From contig JABLXQ010000003.1 of the NCBI GenBank assembly GCA_013178375.1, positions 168,581 through 232,580 on the forward strand: a DNA stretch of 64,000 nucleotides, written 5' to 3'. A model generated the notes under the pieces. It did not search any database and was not told the origin of the DNA. It was given only the letters and a program-made list of their open reading frames with translations. Positions within the stretch are counted from its first letter, which is position 1. Every line of letters starts with the position of its first letter. This document shows positions 40,800 through 49,644 of the stretch, one piece after another. Position numbers and translations under genes: made by a program. This stretch comes from Gammaproteobacteria bacterium. Its GTDB lineage: Bacteria; Pseudomonadota; Gammaproteobacteria; Pseudomonadales; Ketobacteraceae.

Positions 40800-43033
40800 T
40801 GAGCAAATACTCTGCGTTGTTCGGCGCCGGTGCGCCTGATGCTGAACCACAGCCACCACTGTCTGTGGAGTCCGCCAGCAAATATACGATTCTGCTGGTC
40901 GATGACGAGCCGGGTATTCTGAAAGCCCTCACCCGTGTGTTCGAAGACGAGAATTACCAGATTATCACTGCACCCGATGGTGAGCAGGCCATCAGGGTGC
41001 TGGCGAAAAATGAAGTGCAGCTGGTGATCTCGGATTTCATGATGCCGAAAATGAACGGCGCGCAGTTCCTGTCGCAGGTCAAAAGCCTGTACCCGGACAT
41101 GATCCGCATCATGCTTACCGGTCATGCGGATACCCGCGCCGTTATGGGTGCCATCAACGAAGGCGCCGTTTACAAGTTTATCCTCAAACCCTGGCACGAC
41201 GACGACCTGCGCATCACGGTGGCGGTCGCGCTGGAACAGTACGAACTGAAAAAACGCAACAAGCAGCTGGAAGATGACAACAAGCGCAAGCAGAAGCAGA
41301 TCAAGACGCTCAATAAACTGGCCGTTACCAACCGTAGCCAGATTGCCATCATGTTGCACAAGCGCCACCTGATCACGGATCGCCAGCTGCAGGAAATCTA
41401 CAAGATCCAGAGCACACAGAAGGCCCCGATACTGAAAGTCATTCTGGACCGGGGCTGGGTGGACGAGAAGCGCATTCGCACCATCCTGCGGGAAGAGCTC
41501 ATGGTGCAGGAAGTGGATTTGAAGGAAGTCCGGATAGAGCAGGATGCCGTCGATTTTCTTACTGCCAGTTTCTGCAATAAGCATTGGATTCTGCCTATGA
41601 GAATAACGGGAAATCGTATGACTCTTGTCACCGCTGATCCCATGGATGAAGGGTTGATCAGCGATCTGCAGTTCATCACCGGTCTACAGATTGAGCCGGT
41701 GATGGCGAATGTTCAGGACATCACAGACAAGATCAAGGAAGCATATAAGGATGATTCGGATTTTTCCGAGCTGGAGGCGGTGGTCGGCCAGGTGGATCCC
41801 TTTGAAACGGTCGAATTGATTATTGAGGAGGATGATGACGTCAATGTTGAGGAGTTGCTGAAAAGTACGGAAGAGCCGCCCGCCGTGCGCCTGGTAAATG
41901 CCATCATTATCGAGGCAGTACGGCTGGGAGTCAGCGACATTCATATCCATCCGCGGTCAAAACATGTGGCAGTGCGATACCGCATAGATGGCATTCTGCA
42001 GGACAAGATTCATGTGCCGCTGACTTATCTGCGTTCCATTGTGTCCCGTATCAAGGTTATGGCCGAACTGGATATTTCCGAGCGGCGGCGTCCCCAGGAC
42101 GGACGCATCACGGTTAAAACGCCGCTGCGTATTGTCGATTTGCGGATTTCCACATTGCCCACCATCAATGGCGAGAAAGTGGTACTGCGCCTGCTGGACA
42201 AGCACGGAACGATTCATGGTCTGGAAGAGCAGGGATTTTCGGCGGAGGAGCTGTCAAAGATCAAAACCATGATCCAGCTGCCACAGGGTATTATTCTGGT
42301 GACAGGACCCACTGGCAGCGGCAAGACCACAACCCTCTACACGCTTCTACAACACAATGCCACGTCGGAAAAGAACTACGTCACTATCGAGGATCCAGTG
42401 GAGTTTTACATGGATCTGGCGGGACAGGTCAGTGTGCATGGCAAGATCAGTCTGGATTTCTCCGCCATCCTGCGCGCCATCCTGCGCCAGGACCCTGATG
42501 TCATCCTGCTGGGTGAAATTCGTGATCTGGAAACTGCCGAGGTCGCGTTCCACGCCGCCATGACCGGGCATCTGGTCTACTCGACTCTGCATACCAATTC
42601 CGCACTTGCAACCATATCCAGACTGGTGGATATCGGTCTCAAACCATTTGTCGTCGCGTCCGGTCTGACGGGCGTCATCGCACAGCGCCTCTTGCGCAAA
42701 GTCTGCAAATACTGTCGCCAGGACGTTGCGCCGAATCCTGAAACGCTGAAGTTGCTGGGTCGCGGCTTTGACACGTTAACAACGGTTTGTCAGGGCGCTG
42801 GCTGTGAACGCTGCCACCAGTCCGGCTACAGTGGCAGGATTCCGATCTATGAAGTGATGCTGATCAACGATGAATTGCGTGAAGCGATTCATGGGTTGGC
42901 AGAGGGTGCATCGCGCAATCGATTGGTTGCGGCGGAGAATCAGTCCAGTCTTTTTGACAGTGCATTGCAGCGGCTCCGCGACCTTCAGACGACGCCAGAG
43001 GAGGTGCTTAGGGTGTTGGGACCGCGCTTTTGA
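40799..43033 (+). CDS. Receiver domain fused to a PilB/GspE-type ATPase
   Basis: The 744-residue protein has a receiver domain (residues about 28-145; VDDEP, phospho-Asp in LVISDFMMPKMNG, KPWHDD) and a coiled coil. A MshEN-like region (about 180-290) follows, then a type II/IV secretion ATPase with Walker A GPTGSGKTTT (about 503-512), Walker B ILLGEIRD, His box STLHTNSALATI and a zinc site CKYC...CERC. The core powers pilus extension or secretion. In the MshEN region the Arg and Gly of the c-di-GMP motif are replaced (Gln and Ala), so nucleotide sensing is doubtful. It is coupled to the kinase before it; its last 26 bases overlap tatD on the other strand. Confidence 0.92.
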   Translation: MSKYSALFGAGAPDAEPQPPLSVESASKYTILLVDDEPGILKALTRVFEDENYQIITAPDGEQAIRVLAKNEVQLVISDFMMPKMNGAQFLSQVKSLYPDMIRIMLTGHADTRAVMGAINEGAVYKFILKPWHDDDLRITVAVALEQYELKKRNKQLEDDNKRKQKQIKTLNKLAVTNRSQIAIMLHKRHLITDRQLQEIYKIQSTQKAPILKVILDRGWVDEKRIRTILREELMVQEVDLKEVRIEQDAVDFLTASFCNKHWILPMRITGNRMTLVTADPMDEGLISDLQFITGLQIEPVMANVQDITDKIKEAYKDDSDFSELEAVVGQVDPFETVELIIEEDDDVNVEELLKSTEEPPAVRLVNAIIIEAVRLGVSDIHIHPRSKHVAVRYRIDGILQDKIHVPLTYLRSIVSRIKVMAELDISERRRPQDGRITVKTPLRIVDLRISTLPTINGEKVVLRLLDKHGTIHGLEEQGFSAEELSKIKTMIQLPQGIILVTGPTGSGKTTTLYTLLQHNATSEKNYVTIEDPVEFYMDLAGQVSVHGKISLDFSAILRAILRQDPDVILLGEIRDLETAEVAFHAAMTGHLVYSTLHTNSALATISRLVDIGLKPFVVASGLTGVIAQRLLRKVCKYCRQDVAPNPETLKLLGRGFDTLTTVCQGAGCERCHQSGYSGRIPIYEVMLINDELREAIHGLAEGASRNRLVAAENQSSLFDSALQRLRDLQTTPEEVLRVLGPRF

Positions 43034-43847
43034 CCATGAGCTGCAGCCCAAAGAGGGCATATGCATTTTCCGTTGTCACCGCCGCCAGTTCTTCCACTGA
43101 AATCCCCACACACTCCGCAACTACCGCTGCAATGTGCGGCAGATATTTCGGTTCATTGCGCCGGGATTTCGGTTTGGGTTGCAGATCCCGGGGCAACAGG
43201 TAGGGCCCGTCGGTTTCCAGCAACAGGCGGTGCAGCGGAATTTCCTTCACCTGCTCCCGCAGATGCAGCCCGCGCCGCTCGTCACAGATCCAGCCGGTGA
43301 TGCCAATGTGCAGATCCAGCGCCAGATACTGCCGCATCACTTCAGCGGTGCCGGTGAAGCAGTGTGCCACGCCGCCGCTGATGCGATCGCGGAAACGTTG
43401 CAGCAGCGCCACCTGATCCTCGGCTGCATCCCGTTCGTGCAGGAACAGCGGCAGTCCGGTGGCAGCCGCGATTTCAAGCTGTTGTTCGAACACCCGGCGC
43501 TGCTGCTCCGGTGGCGACAGGTTGCGGTTGTAATCCAGCCCGGTTTCACCGATCGCCACCACGCGCTCGTGGCGGGCCAGCACCAGCAATTGTTCGGCAT
43601 GCTGGTCCGACCATTCCTTCGCATAATGGGGATGCACACCGGCCGTACAAAACAGGCCGTCGCCATGCTGCTCGCACAGCGCCAGCGCCTGTTGTGACGA
43701 TGACAGATCGGTGCCGGTGAGAATCAGTGTGGTAACGCCCGCTTGCCGCGCAGCGTCGATGACGGCAGCACGATCCGGGGAAAATGAGGAATCGGTCAGG
43801 TTGATCCCAATGTCAACCAGGGGAAAAGGCAAGATGTGCTCCAGCAA
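43008..43847 (-). CDS. tatD: TatD-family metal-dependent hydrolase (DNase)
   Basis: The 279-residue enzyme has the TatD TIM-barrel metal sites: VDIGINLTD, AGVHPHYAK, AIGETGLDY, PLFLHERDA, HCFTG and LLLETDGPYL. TatD proteins are magnesium-dependent 3'-5' exonucleases involved in DNA repair or fragmentation; despite the name they are not needed for Tat export. The start at ATG 43847 gives a typical length. It is convergent with the REC-ATPase gene (26-bp overlap) and 51 bp downstream of the EAL-HDOD gene. Confidence 0.93.
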   Translation of the reverse strand: MLEHILPFPLVDIGINLTDSSFSPDRAAVIDAARQAGVTTLILTGTDLSSSQQALALCEQHGDGLFCTAGVHPHYAKEWSDQHAEQLLVLARHERVVAIGETGLDYNRNLSPPEQQRRVFEQQLEIAAATGLPLFLHERDAAEDQVALLQRFRDRISGGVAHCFTGTAEVMRQYLALDLHIGITGWICDERRGLHLREQVKEIPLHRLLLETDGPYLLPRDLQPKPKSRRNEPKYLPHIAAVVAECVGISVEELAAVTTENAYALFGLQLMVKSAVPTP

Positions 43848-43898
43848 GACAGGTTTAACAGGCTGTTGAAAAACGTTGCGTGCGCTGCCGCGAGTCGG

Positions 43899-45110
43899 TT
43901 ACGCCAGCAGTGATTCCATGATGGCAGCGGCCCACTGCAGGGCTTCCAGATAGGCATTTTCAAACATATCCTGCGAAATGCCCAGTGCTTCCAGCGTCTG
44001 CCAGTTGATCTGGTCCCAGTGGCCCTGTTCATGGGCCGCCACGGCCTGCAGCATTTTACCGGGCACGCCTTCGTAATGTAAGAGCGCGTTGTTTACTTCC
44101 TCGTTGAAGGGCAGGGAACGCAGGATGGTTTCCTTGCTCTGGTCGAAGAAGGCATCGATGAAAGAGAACATGCCCACGGTGAAATAGATATCGCGGTTGG
44201 GCACGGTAGTGGCGTGTGCCAGCAGCTCCATCATGCGGGCGCGGGTCAGGGTGAGCATGATCAGTTCGTTGGGTTTGTCGGTCATCCGCGACAGGGCGAT
44301 GATGCTGGCCCATTGTTTCAGTTCCAGCAGGCCGATCAGCACCATCGCCTTGCGGATGCTGTCGATCCGGGTGCGGGTGGCGTAGCGGGCAGAATTGCAG
44401 ATGCGCAGCAGTTTGGTGCTCAGGGAAACGTCGTGGGAAATCAGCTTTTCCAGCCCGCCCAGATCCACGTCCGGATTCTGCACCTCCGCCAGCAACTGCA
44501 TCACCACCATTTTATTGGCGGGAATGCTTTCGCCATGGATATTTTGCGGCCGACACATAAAATAGCCCTGGAACAGCTTAAAACCCAGTAATTTGCACTG
44601 TTCGAATTCACTGTGGGTTTCAACTTTTTCTGCCAGCAGTTGCACGGGATATTCCCGCAATTGTCCGATCAGCTTTTCCAGCGCATCGCCCTGATGCTGC
44701 AGCACGTCGATCTTGACGATGTCCGCCAGTTCCAGCAGCGGCTGCCATTTTGGATCGAATACGAAATCATCCAGCGCAATGGTGTAGCCGGCTTGCTTCA
44801 GCTGCGCCACATTGCGTACTACCGCGGCGTCCGGTTCAACGCTTTCCAATATTTCGATGACCACGAAGCGGGGATCAAATGGGGGAGGCGACAGCAACCA
44901 CTGGCGGGTGAAGTTGATAAAGGCGCGCTTGTTGTCGGTGACTTTGTCGATCCCTATTTCAGCAAAAGCATTCACTACCAGTTGCGAGGTGGCGACATCG
45001 CCATCCCACACCCAGCCGGCGGGCGGGCGGAACAGCAGTTCATAGGCTTTAACGTTCAGCGTACTGTCGTAAATGGGCTGGCGGGCAAGCAGGATGTTGG
45101 GTGATTCCAT
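43899..45110 (-). CDS. EAL-HDOD protein (YuxH family)
   Basis: The protein of about 403 residues has an EAL-like domain in its first half: ARQPIYDSTLNVKAYELLFR (E-x-L-x-R kept), FINFTRQWL, IALDDFVFD (D-D-F kept, then Val), VKIDV and AEKVETHSEFE. A C-terminal HDOD domain follows (LEKLISHDVSLSTKLLRICN, IDSIRKAMVLIGL). Most cyclic-di-GMP phosphodiesterase residues remain, but YuxH-type proteins vary in activity. Such proteins affect motility and pili in Vibrio and others. ATG 45110 is preferred over TTG 45119. It is divergent from cheV. Confidence 0.88.
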   Translation of the reverse strand: MESPNILLARQPIYDSTLNVKAYELLFRPPAGWVWDGDVATSQLVVNAFAEIGIDKVTDNKRAFINFTRQWLLSPPPFDPRFVVIEILESVEPDAAVVRNVAQLKQAGYTIALDDFVFDPKWQPLLELADIVKIDVLQHQGDALEKLIGQLREYPVQLLAEKVETHSEFEQCKLLGFKLFQGYFMCRPQNIHGESIPANKMVVMQLLAEVQNPDVDLGGLEKLISHDVSLSTKLLRICNSARYATRTRIDSIRKAMVLIGLLELKQWASIIALSRMTDKPNELIMLTLTRARMMELLAHATTVPNRDIYFTVGMFSFIDAFFDQSKETILRSLPFNEEVNNALLHYEGVPGKMLQAVAAHEQGHWDQINWQTLEALGISQDMFENAYLEALQWAAAIMESLLA

Positions 45111-45230
45111 TGCAGACAAACCTGATTTGGCAAATGCGATGACACATTCAATCAGTGTAGCCCAGGCTGATGCCGGCTTCGTGGACTACACTTTTCCTGT
45201 CAATTGCATCAACAGGTTGCCGAAACAGTC

Positions 45231-46178
45231 ATGGCTAGTATTCTGGACAGCGTCGATCAGCGCACCCAGCTCGTGGGTGAGAACCGTCTTGAACTTCTGA
45301 TGTTCCGGTTGCAGCGGGGAAACCTGTTTGCAATCAACGTCTTCAAGATCCAGGAAGTGCAAACCATGCCCAAGCTCACGGTGATGCCGCAGAGTCATCC
45401 CAATGTGGTCGGCGTCACCCATGCCCGCGGGCGTACCATTCCCGTCATCGATCTGAGTGCCGCCATCGGACTGGGTCCGCTGCTGGATCGAACCAATTGC
45501 AACATCATCATTTCCGAATACAACCGCACTATTCAGGCGTTCATGGTCAAGTCCGTGGATCGCATCGTCAACATGAATTGGGACGAGATCATGCCGCCGC
45601 CCAAGGGCACTGGCCGCAGCCACTATCTGACCGCCATTACCAAGGTGGACAAGCAGATCGTCGAAATCATCGACGTGGAAAAAGTGCTGCAGGAAATTTC
45701 CCCCTATAACACCACAGTGAACCCTGAGCTGATCGACAACGACATTCTGTCGCTGGCGGAGGGCATCGAGATCCTGGCGGTGGATGATTCTAGCGTGGGC
45801 TTGTCGCAGGTGCGTGAAACCATCGGCCAACTGGGTATCAAAATCCTGAGTGCCCGTGACGGTGCCACCGCGCTGCGCATGCTGAAGAAATGGGCCGATG
45901 AAGGGATTGAAGTACCGCGCAAGCTGGCCATGATCATCACCGATGCAGAAATGCCGGAAATGGACGGCTACCGGTTGACCAAGGAAATCCGCGAGGATGC
46001 GCGCCTGAAGGATCTGTTCGTGATTCTGCACACGTCACTGAGCGGCAGTTTCAACAACGCCATGATCCAGAAAGTGGGTTGTGATGCCTTTTTGTCGAAG
46101 TTCGAACCCGATAAGCTGGCGCTGACCGTGCAGGACCGCATCCGGGCCTATCGGGAACGTTATCCGAAAAATCGCTGA
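45231..46178 (+). CDS. cheV: Chemotaxis coupling protein CheV
   Basis: The 315-residue protein joins a CheW-like domain (residues about 18-165, QRTQLVGENRLELLMFRLQR, NVVGVTHARGRTIPVIDL) to a C-terminal receiver (VDDSS, phospho-Asp in IITDAEMPEMDGY, Lys in FLSKFEP). It links chemoreceptors to CheA and is thought to take phosphate for adaptation. ATG 45231 gives the typical N-terminus (ASILDSVDQRT). No other che genes are in the window. The 120-bp gap to the divergent EAL-HDOD gene should hold both promoters. Confidence 0.93.
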   Translation: MASILDSVDQRTQLVGENRLELLMFRLQRGNLFAINVFKIQEVQTMPKLTVMPQSHPNVVGVTHARGRTIPVIDLSAAIGLGPLLDRTNCNIIISEYNRTIQAFMVKSVDRIVNMNWDEIMPPPKGTGRSHYLTAITKVDKQIVEIIDVEKVLQEISPYNTTVNPELIDNDILSLAEGIEILAVDDSSVGLSQVRETIGQLGIKILSARDGATALRMLKKWADEGIEVPRKLAMIITDAEMPEMDGYRLTKEIREDARLKDLFVILHTSLSGSFNNAMIQKVGCDAFLSKFEPDKLALTVQDRIRAYRERYPKNR

Positions 46179-46192
46179 TCCCAGTCGATTTC

Positions 46193-46651
46193 TTAGTTGC
46201 AGCAAGGCTCGAACGCGCTGCGGATTTCCTGCAGCCGTTCGCGGTTCTTGCCGAAATCACTGTAGCCCACCCGTGATGCCGAACGCATCTGGATGTTGTC
46301 GTTCGCCAGCAGGAATTCCGCGTCGTCCACGAATTTCATCAGATCTGTTGTGAACTCCACGTGCAGATAATCGGCTTTTTCAGTCACGATTCTGGCATCT
46401 TCCCGTTGTGCCAGTACGGCCTTCAGCTTTGCCTTGGCGTCAGCCTTGCTGCCGGTGAACTTCAGCGGTTCGATTTTCTGCCCTGCCCGTGAAGTGAAAC
46501 TGCTCACGCAGTTGTCGCTGCCCGGGCAACCGCCCACATTCCCTCCGGCCACACCCTTGGCCACTGGCGCGCTGGTACAGCCGGCCAGTAGCACCCCACC
46601 CGTCAAGACCAGACTGGCCAAAATTGCAGATTTGTTGACATGAATCAGCAT
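46193..46651 (-). CDS. DUF1499 lipoprotein
   Basis: The 152-residue protein has a lipoprotein signal with Leu-Ala-Gly-Cys, then the DUF1499 pattern: CPGSDNCVSS, a middle AKAKLKAVLAQRE, ADYLHVEFTTDLMKFVDDAE, and MRSASRVGYSDFGKNRERLQ. The Cys-x-x-x-Asn-Cys pair is typical. The family function is unknown; it is found in many envelope and photosynthetic membranes. It converges with cheV, 14 bp away, and is divergent from ompW. Cys-Cys near the end (PCCN) is a variable feature. Confidence 0.9.
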   Translation of the reverse strand: MLIHVNKSAILASLVLTGGVLLAGCTSAPVAKGVAGGNVGGCPGSDNCVSSFTSRAGQKIEPLKFTGSKADAKAKLKAVLAQREDARIVTEKADYLHVEFTTDLMKFVDDAEFLLANDNIQMRSASRVGYSDFGKNRERLQEIRSAFEPCCN

Positions 46652-46768
46652 GAAACACCCTTTCCCTATCGTGGTTTATTGTGATTGACACAGGTCATAT
46701 GTAATCAAAAGAGGTATCCCTAGACTAGCCCTCATTGCAGATTATTCACTGATATGAAGGTAATGACT

Positions 46769-47476
46769 ATGTTGAAATCCTCTCTGACTGTTTTGGCTCT
46801 GGGCGTCACGCTGGCTTCCGGTTCCGCGCTGGCCTATCAGGAAGGTGACCTCATCCTGCGCGCGGGTGCGGCTGCGGTGGACCCGCAGGAAGACAGTTCA
46901 CAGCTGTCCATCAACGGCGCCACCACGGAAGAGTTGCTGGGTCTGGACAGTTCCGCTGGCGTTGACAGTAACACCCAGCTGGGCCTGAGCGTGACGTACA
47001 TGCTGAGCAACAAGGTAGGCGTGGAGCTGCTGGCCGCTACCCCGTTCTCGCACACCATTACCGCGAATATTGAAAGTGTTGGCACTGTGGAAGCAGCTGA
47101 AGTCAAGCATCTGCCACCCACCTTCAGCCTGCAGTATTTCCTGTTGAGCCCTGAATCCCGCTTCCAGCCTTATGCTGGTATCGGTATCAACTACACCACA
47201 TTCTTTGACGAGGAAGTGTCGGCTGATCTGGATGCAGTCACCCAGTCGCTGGGTATTCCGGGTGAAGGTTCCCTGGATCTGGACGATTCCTTCGGCTTTG
47301 CGTTTGAGCTGGGATGCGATCTGCTGATTGGCGAAAACCTGGTATTGAACGCTGCCGTGTGGAAAGCGGATATCGACACCACCGCCACGTTCAAGTATGA
47401 CAACGGCACCAAAATCACAGCTGACGTTGGCATCGACCCGTACGTGTACATGGTGGCCGCCGGCTATCGCTTCTGA
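46769..47476 (+). CDS. ompW: Outer-membrane protein OmpW
   Basis: The 235-residue protein has a signal peptide (to Ala-Leu-Ala, about residue 22) and the OmpW eight-stranded barrel pattern: EGDLILRAGAAAVDP, GLSVTYMLSNKVGVELLAA, FSHTI, LPPTFSLQYFL and YAGIGINYTTFFDE. It ends in Tyr-Arg-Phe. OmpW forms a narrow hydrophobic channel and is linked in marine bacteria to alkane or small hydrophobic uptake. ATG 46769 has AAGG at a good distance; the in-frame ATG 46754 has none. It is followed by a strong terminator. Confidence 0.92.
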   Translation: MLKSSLTVLALGVTLASGSALAYQEGDLILRAGAAAVDPQEDSSQLSINGATTEELLGLDSSAGVDSNTQLGLSVTYMLSNKVGVELLAATPFSHTITANIESVGTVEAAEVKHLPPTFSLQYFLLSPESRFQPYAGIGINYTTFFDEEVSADLDAVTQSLGIPGEGSLDLDDSFGFAFELGCDLLIGENLVLNAAVWKADIDTTATFKYDNGTKITADVGIDPYVYMVAAGYRF

Positions 47477-47579
47477 GATCGGGTCATTCATCTGAATCAA
47501 CGTGCTGCACTCTTACTATACTGCACTGTTATTGAACCCTGTTCCTCTCTGAAATGACCTGCAAAGGTCATCCGGTTGG

Positions 47580-47607
47580 AGCCCCTCCACAAGAGGGGCT
47601 TTTTTTC
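47580..47607 (+). terminator. Rho-independent terminator after ompW
   Basis: AGCCCCTC (47580-47587) and GAGGGGCT (47593-47600) form an 8-bp stem with a CACAA loop, followed by seven T (47601-47607). It lies in the gap between ompW and thpR; an open frame through it is not the start of thpR. Confidence 0.88.
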
Positions 47608-47661
47608 GCCTGCTGTCTTCTTTGTGGCTGTCGTGGTGCCGGGCCTGTGCCAAAATGCGGC

Positions 47662-48213
47662 ATGCCCGATTCCAGACCGATTCGCTGTTTTCTGGGTGTC
47701 CCCGTGGACGCCGCCTTCGCTGCCCAGCTGCAGCCGTTGCGCGCGGGCCTGCGGCAGCAATCCTGGGCCAGTACATTGCGCTGGGTGGAACCGCCCAATC
47801 TGCATCTCACACTGGCTTTTCTGGGCGACCAGCCGCTGGAACTGATCCAGTCGCTGCAGCGCGAGCTGCTCGCGCCCCTGGCGTCTTTACCGGTATTTCA
47901 GCTGCACAGTCATTGCCTCAGCACATTTCCCGACGCCAAATCCTCCATCGTGGCGCTGGAATTTCACAGTTGTGATGCGTTGCAGCAACTGAAAACAGTG
48001 GTGGATGAAGTCTTGCGACAGAGTGGATTGGTGCCGGACCAGCGTCCGTTGCGTCCGCACATAACGCTGGCGCGGGGGAGGCGGGGGCAGCGTCTGCCGT
48101 TGCAGGCGCAACCATGCGAATTGAACCTTTCTGTTTGTGGAGTGAGTTTGTTTCAGAGTGTGCCGGGAGCGGCTGGGAGTGATTACCAGCCGCTCTGGTC
48201 GATTGCGCTTTAA
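47662..48213 (+). CDS. thpR: RNA 2',3'-cyclic phosphodiesterase (2'-5' RNA ligase family)
   Basis: The 183-residue protein has the two HxTx motifs of the 2H phosphoesterase superfamily: NLHLTLAFLG in the first half and PHITLARGR in the second. Preceding segments IRCFLGVPVDAAFAAQLQPL and LRWVEPPN are typical of ThpR, which opens RNA 2',3'-cyclic phosphates and can ligate tRNA halves in vitro. ATG 47662 lies after the ompW terminator; a longer frame from 47554 reads through the terminator stem and is not coding. Length is standard. Confidence 0.9.
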   Translation: MPDSRPIRCFLGVPVDAAFAAQLQPLRAGLRQQSWASTLRWVEPPNLHLTLAFLGDQPLELIQSLQRELLAPLASLPVFQLHSHCLSTFPDAKSSIVALEFHSCDALQQLKTVVDEVLRQSGLVPDQRPLRPHITLARGRRGQRLPLQAQPCELNLSVCGVSLFQSVPGAAGSDYQPLWSIAL

Positions 48214-48236
48214 CCGCCGGTTAACCCCGATCCGTT

Positions 48237-49013
48237 TCAGAACGCAAACAGCAGGGCCATGTACTGGCCGTCCAGGGTGATGTCCGCATCCGTGCCTTCT
48301 ACATCATCCAGTTGCATATCGATTTTGCGGTAGCCTACTTCGAGCCCCACACCCATCGAAAACAGATAACCGGCTTTCAGCCACATGTCGTAGAAACTCG
48401 AACCCTCCCAGGACAGCAGACTGCCATCCGCCGCCACATACAGGCCGGTGTTGGGCACATTGAACTGCACCATGCCATACAGCAATGGAATCACGGTATC
48501 GAGGCTTTGCGTGGCGCTCACACTGCCAAAAATATTGCGCCCGGTGGTGGTGATGCCACCGTCGAATTTGCGTGCCGTCATGCCCAGGTCCAGATCGATC
48601 GTGCCTTCGAGCACTTCATAATACAGAGTCAGGTCGGTGTGGCTCAGGTCCGCCTCAGTGCGCACGAAGGTATTTTCAGGGAAGAGCTGGCCGTCAATGG
48701 TGATGCTCGAATCCAGAATGACGTCGGCTTCTTCCTCCAGTTCTGTCCACGCCAGGCGGACGTTGGGCAGCAGCGGAACGCCATGTTCGATCACCACGTA
48801 AATATAGCTGCCGGTGCCACCCTCCAGGCCCAGATCATTTTCCAGATCGATATCTGTCCCTCCGCTATCGACATCGGCAAAGGTTCCCGACACATCGAAG
48901 TTGAGGCTGCCGCCTCCCACCGCAAAACCTATTGGCGATTCTGCCAGAGCCGGCGTGCTTGGAGTGACACTCAAGGTGGCGCCAAGCAGGGCAGCGGTTG
49001 CGATTTTTTTCAT
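48237..49013 (-). CDS. TIGR04219-like outer-membrane beta-barrel protein
   Basis: The 258-residue protein has a signal peptide (to PALA-ES, about residue 24). Repeated amphipathic strands follow: GFAVGGGSLNFDVSG, IYVVIEHGVPLLPNVRLAWT, LTLYYEVLEGTIDLDLGM, AGYLFSMGVGLEVGYRKIDM and the C-terminal YMALLFAF ending in Phe. The layout fits the TIGR04219 outer-membrane protein family. Function unknown; no partner is evident. It is convergent with thpR and upstream of nothing obvious on its strand. Confidence 0.8.
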   Translation of the reverse strand: MKKIATAALLGATLSVTPSTPALAESPIGFAVGGGSLNFDVSGTFADVDSGGTDIDLENDLGLEGGTGSYIYVVIEHGVPLLPNVRLAWTELEEEADVILDSSITIDGQLFPENTFVRTEADLSHTDLTLYYEVLEGTIDLDLGMTARKFDGGITTTGRNIFGSVSATQSLDTVIPLLYGMVQFNVPNTGLYVAADGSLLSWEGSSFYDMWLKAGYLFSMGVGLEVGYRKIDMQLDDVEGTDADITLDGQYMALLFAF

Positions 49014-49135
49014 GCAAGTTTCCTCAGTGTTATTTGCCCGGCAATTAAAGCACAGAAGACATTGCGACTGCGGGAACTTTTGCTGACAAAAAACGGAGGG
49101 GGAGCGAGGAGGGGGAGAATAAAGTCTGGGGAGAG

Positions 49136-49164
49136 AAAAATCCGGGCAGCGACGCCACCCGGAT
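49136..49164 (-). terminator. Rho-independent terminator for the SRPBCC gene
   Basis: Read on the minus strand, ATCCGGG (49164-49158) and CCCGGAT (49146-49140) form a perfect 7-bp stem with an 11-base loop. A T-run (49140-49136) follows. It lies 10 bases past the stop of the minus-strand SRPBCC gene. Confidence 0.75.
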
Positions 49165-49173
49165 CAGCGGGCT

Positions 49174-49608
49174 TCAGTTGTACTGTTTGCCGAACTTCTG
49201 CAGTCCGCCCAGGATCAATTTTTCAAGGATGGTTTTCAGCAGCAGTCCGCTCAGCGGAATCGGCAACTTCATATCGAACTGAATGGTGTAGTGCAGCTGG
49301 GTTTTGCCGTTGTTTTCGCTGAACACCATGCGTCCAAGATGATTTTTTAGCGGGCTGCCTTTGGTGACTGTGTATTCGATCAGCTTGTTCGGTTCGAACG
49401 CCGTCACGGTTTCCTCGAAATCCGCCAGTGGCACCGGCGTGATGCGGCGTACTGAACCCACACCGTTCACATTGCCCTTGCCATCCTTCACCCGTTTCAC
49501 TTTTGCGCCCAGCACGGCGCCCATTTTCTCGTGATCCGAAAGCTGGGCAAACACCTCGCTTACCGGCGCATTGAAGGTGACATTCATCTGAATGAACTGA
49601 CTGGCCAT
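49174..49608 (-). CDS. SRPBCC-family protein
   Basis: The 144-residue protein has the START-like ligand-binding pattern: FIQMNVTFNAPVSEVFAQLS, GSVRRITPVPLADFEETVTA, NKLIEYTVTKGSPLKNHLGR and GKTQLHYTIQFDMKLPIPLS. The fold holds lipids or hydrophobic molecules in a deep pocket; the ligand is unknown. It starts 36 bp after the reductase gene stop on the same strand, so both are probably in one transcript that ends at the terminator at 49136-49164. Confidence 0.85.
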   Translation of the reverse strand: MASQFIQMNVTFNAPVSEVFAQLSDHEKMGAVLGAKVKRVKDGKGNVNGVGSVRRITPVPLADFEETVTAFEPNKLIEYTVTKGSPLKNHLGRMVFSENNGKTQLHYTIQFDMKLPIPLSGLLLKTILEKLILGGLQKFGKQYN

Positions 49609-49644
49609 CTTTTAACTCCTCTGGTCAAATGAAAAAACAAAAAA

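Noticed and set aside
46685..46690. TTGACA as the ompW promoter -35 box
   Set aside because: No -10-like hexamer lies 16-18 bp downstream.
47554..47661. N-terminal extension of ThpR from 47554
   Set aside because: It runs through a strong terminator stem with a T-run, and the family N-terminus starts at 47662.
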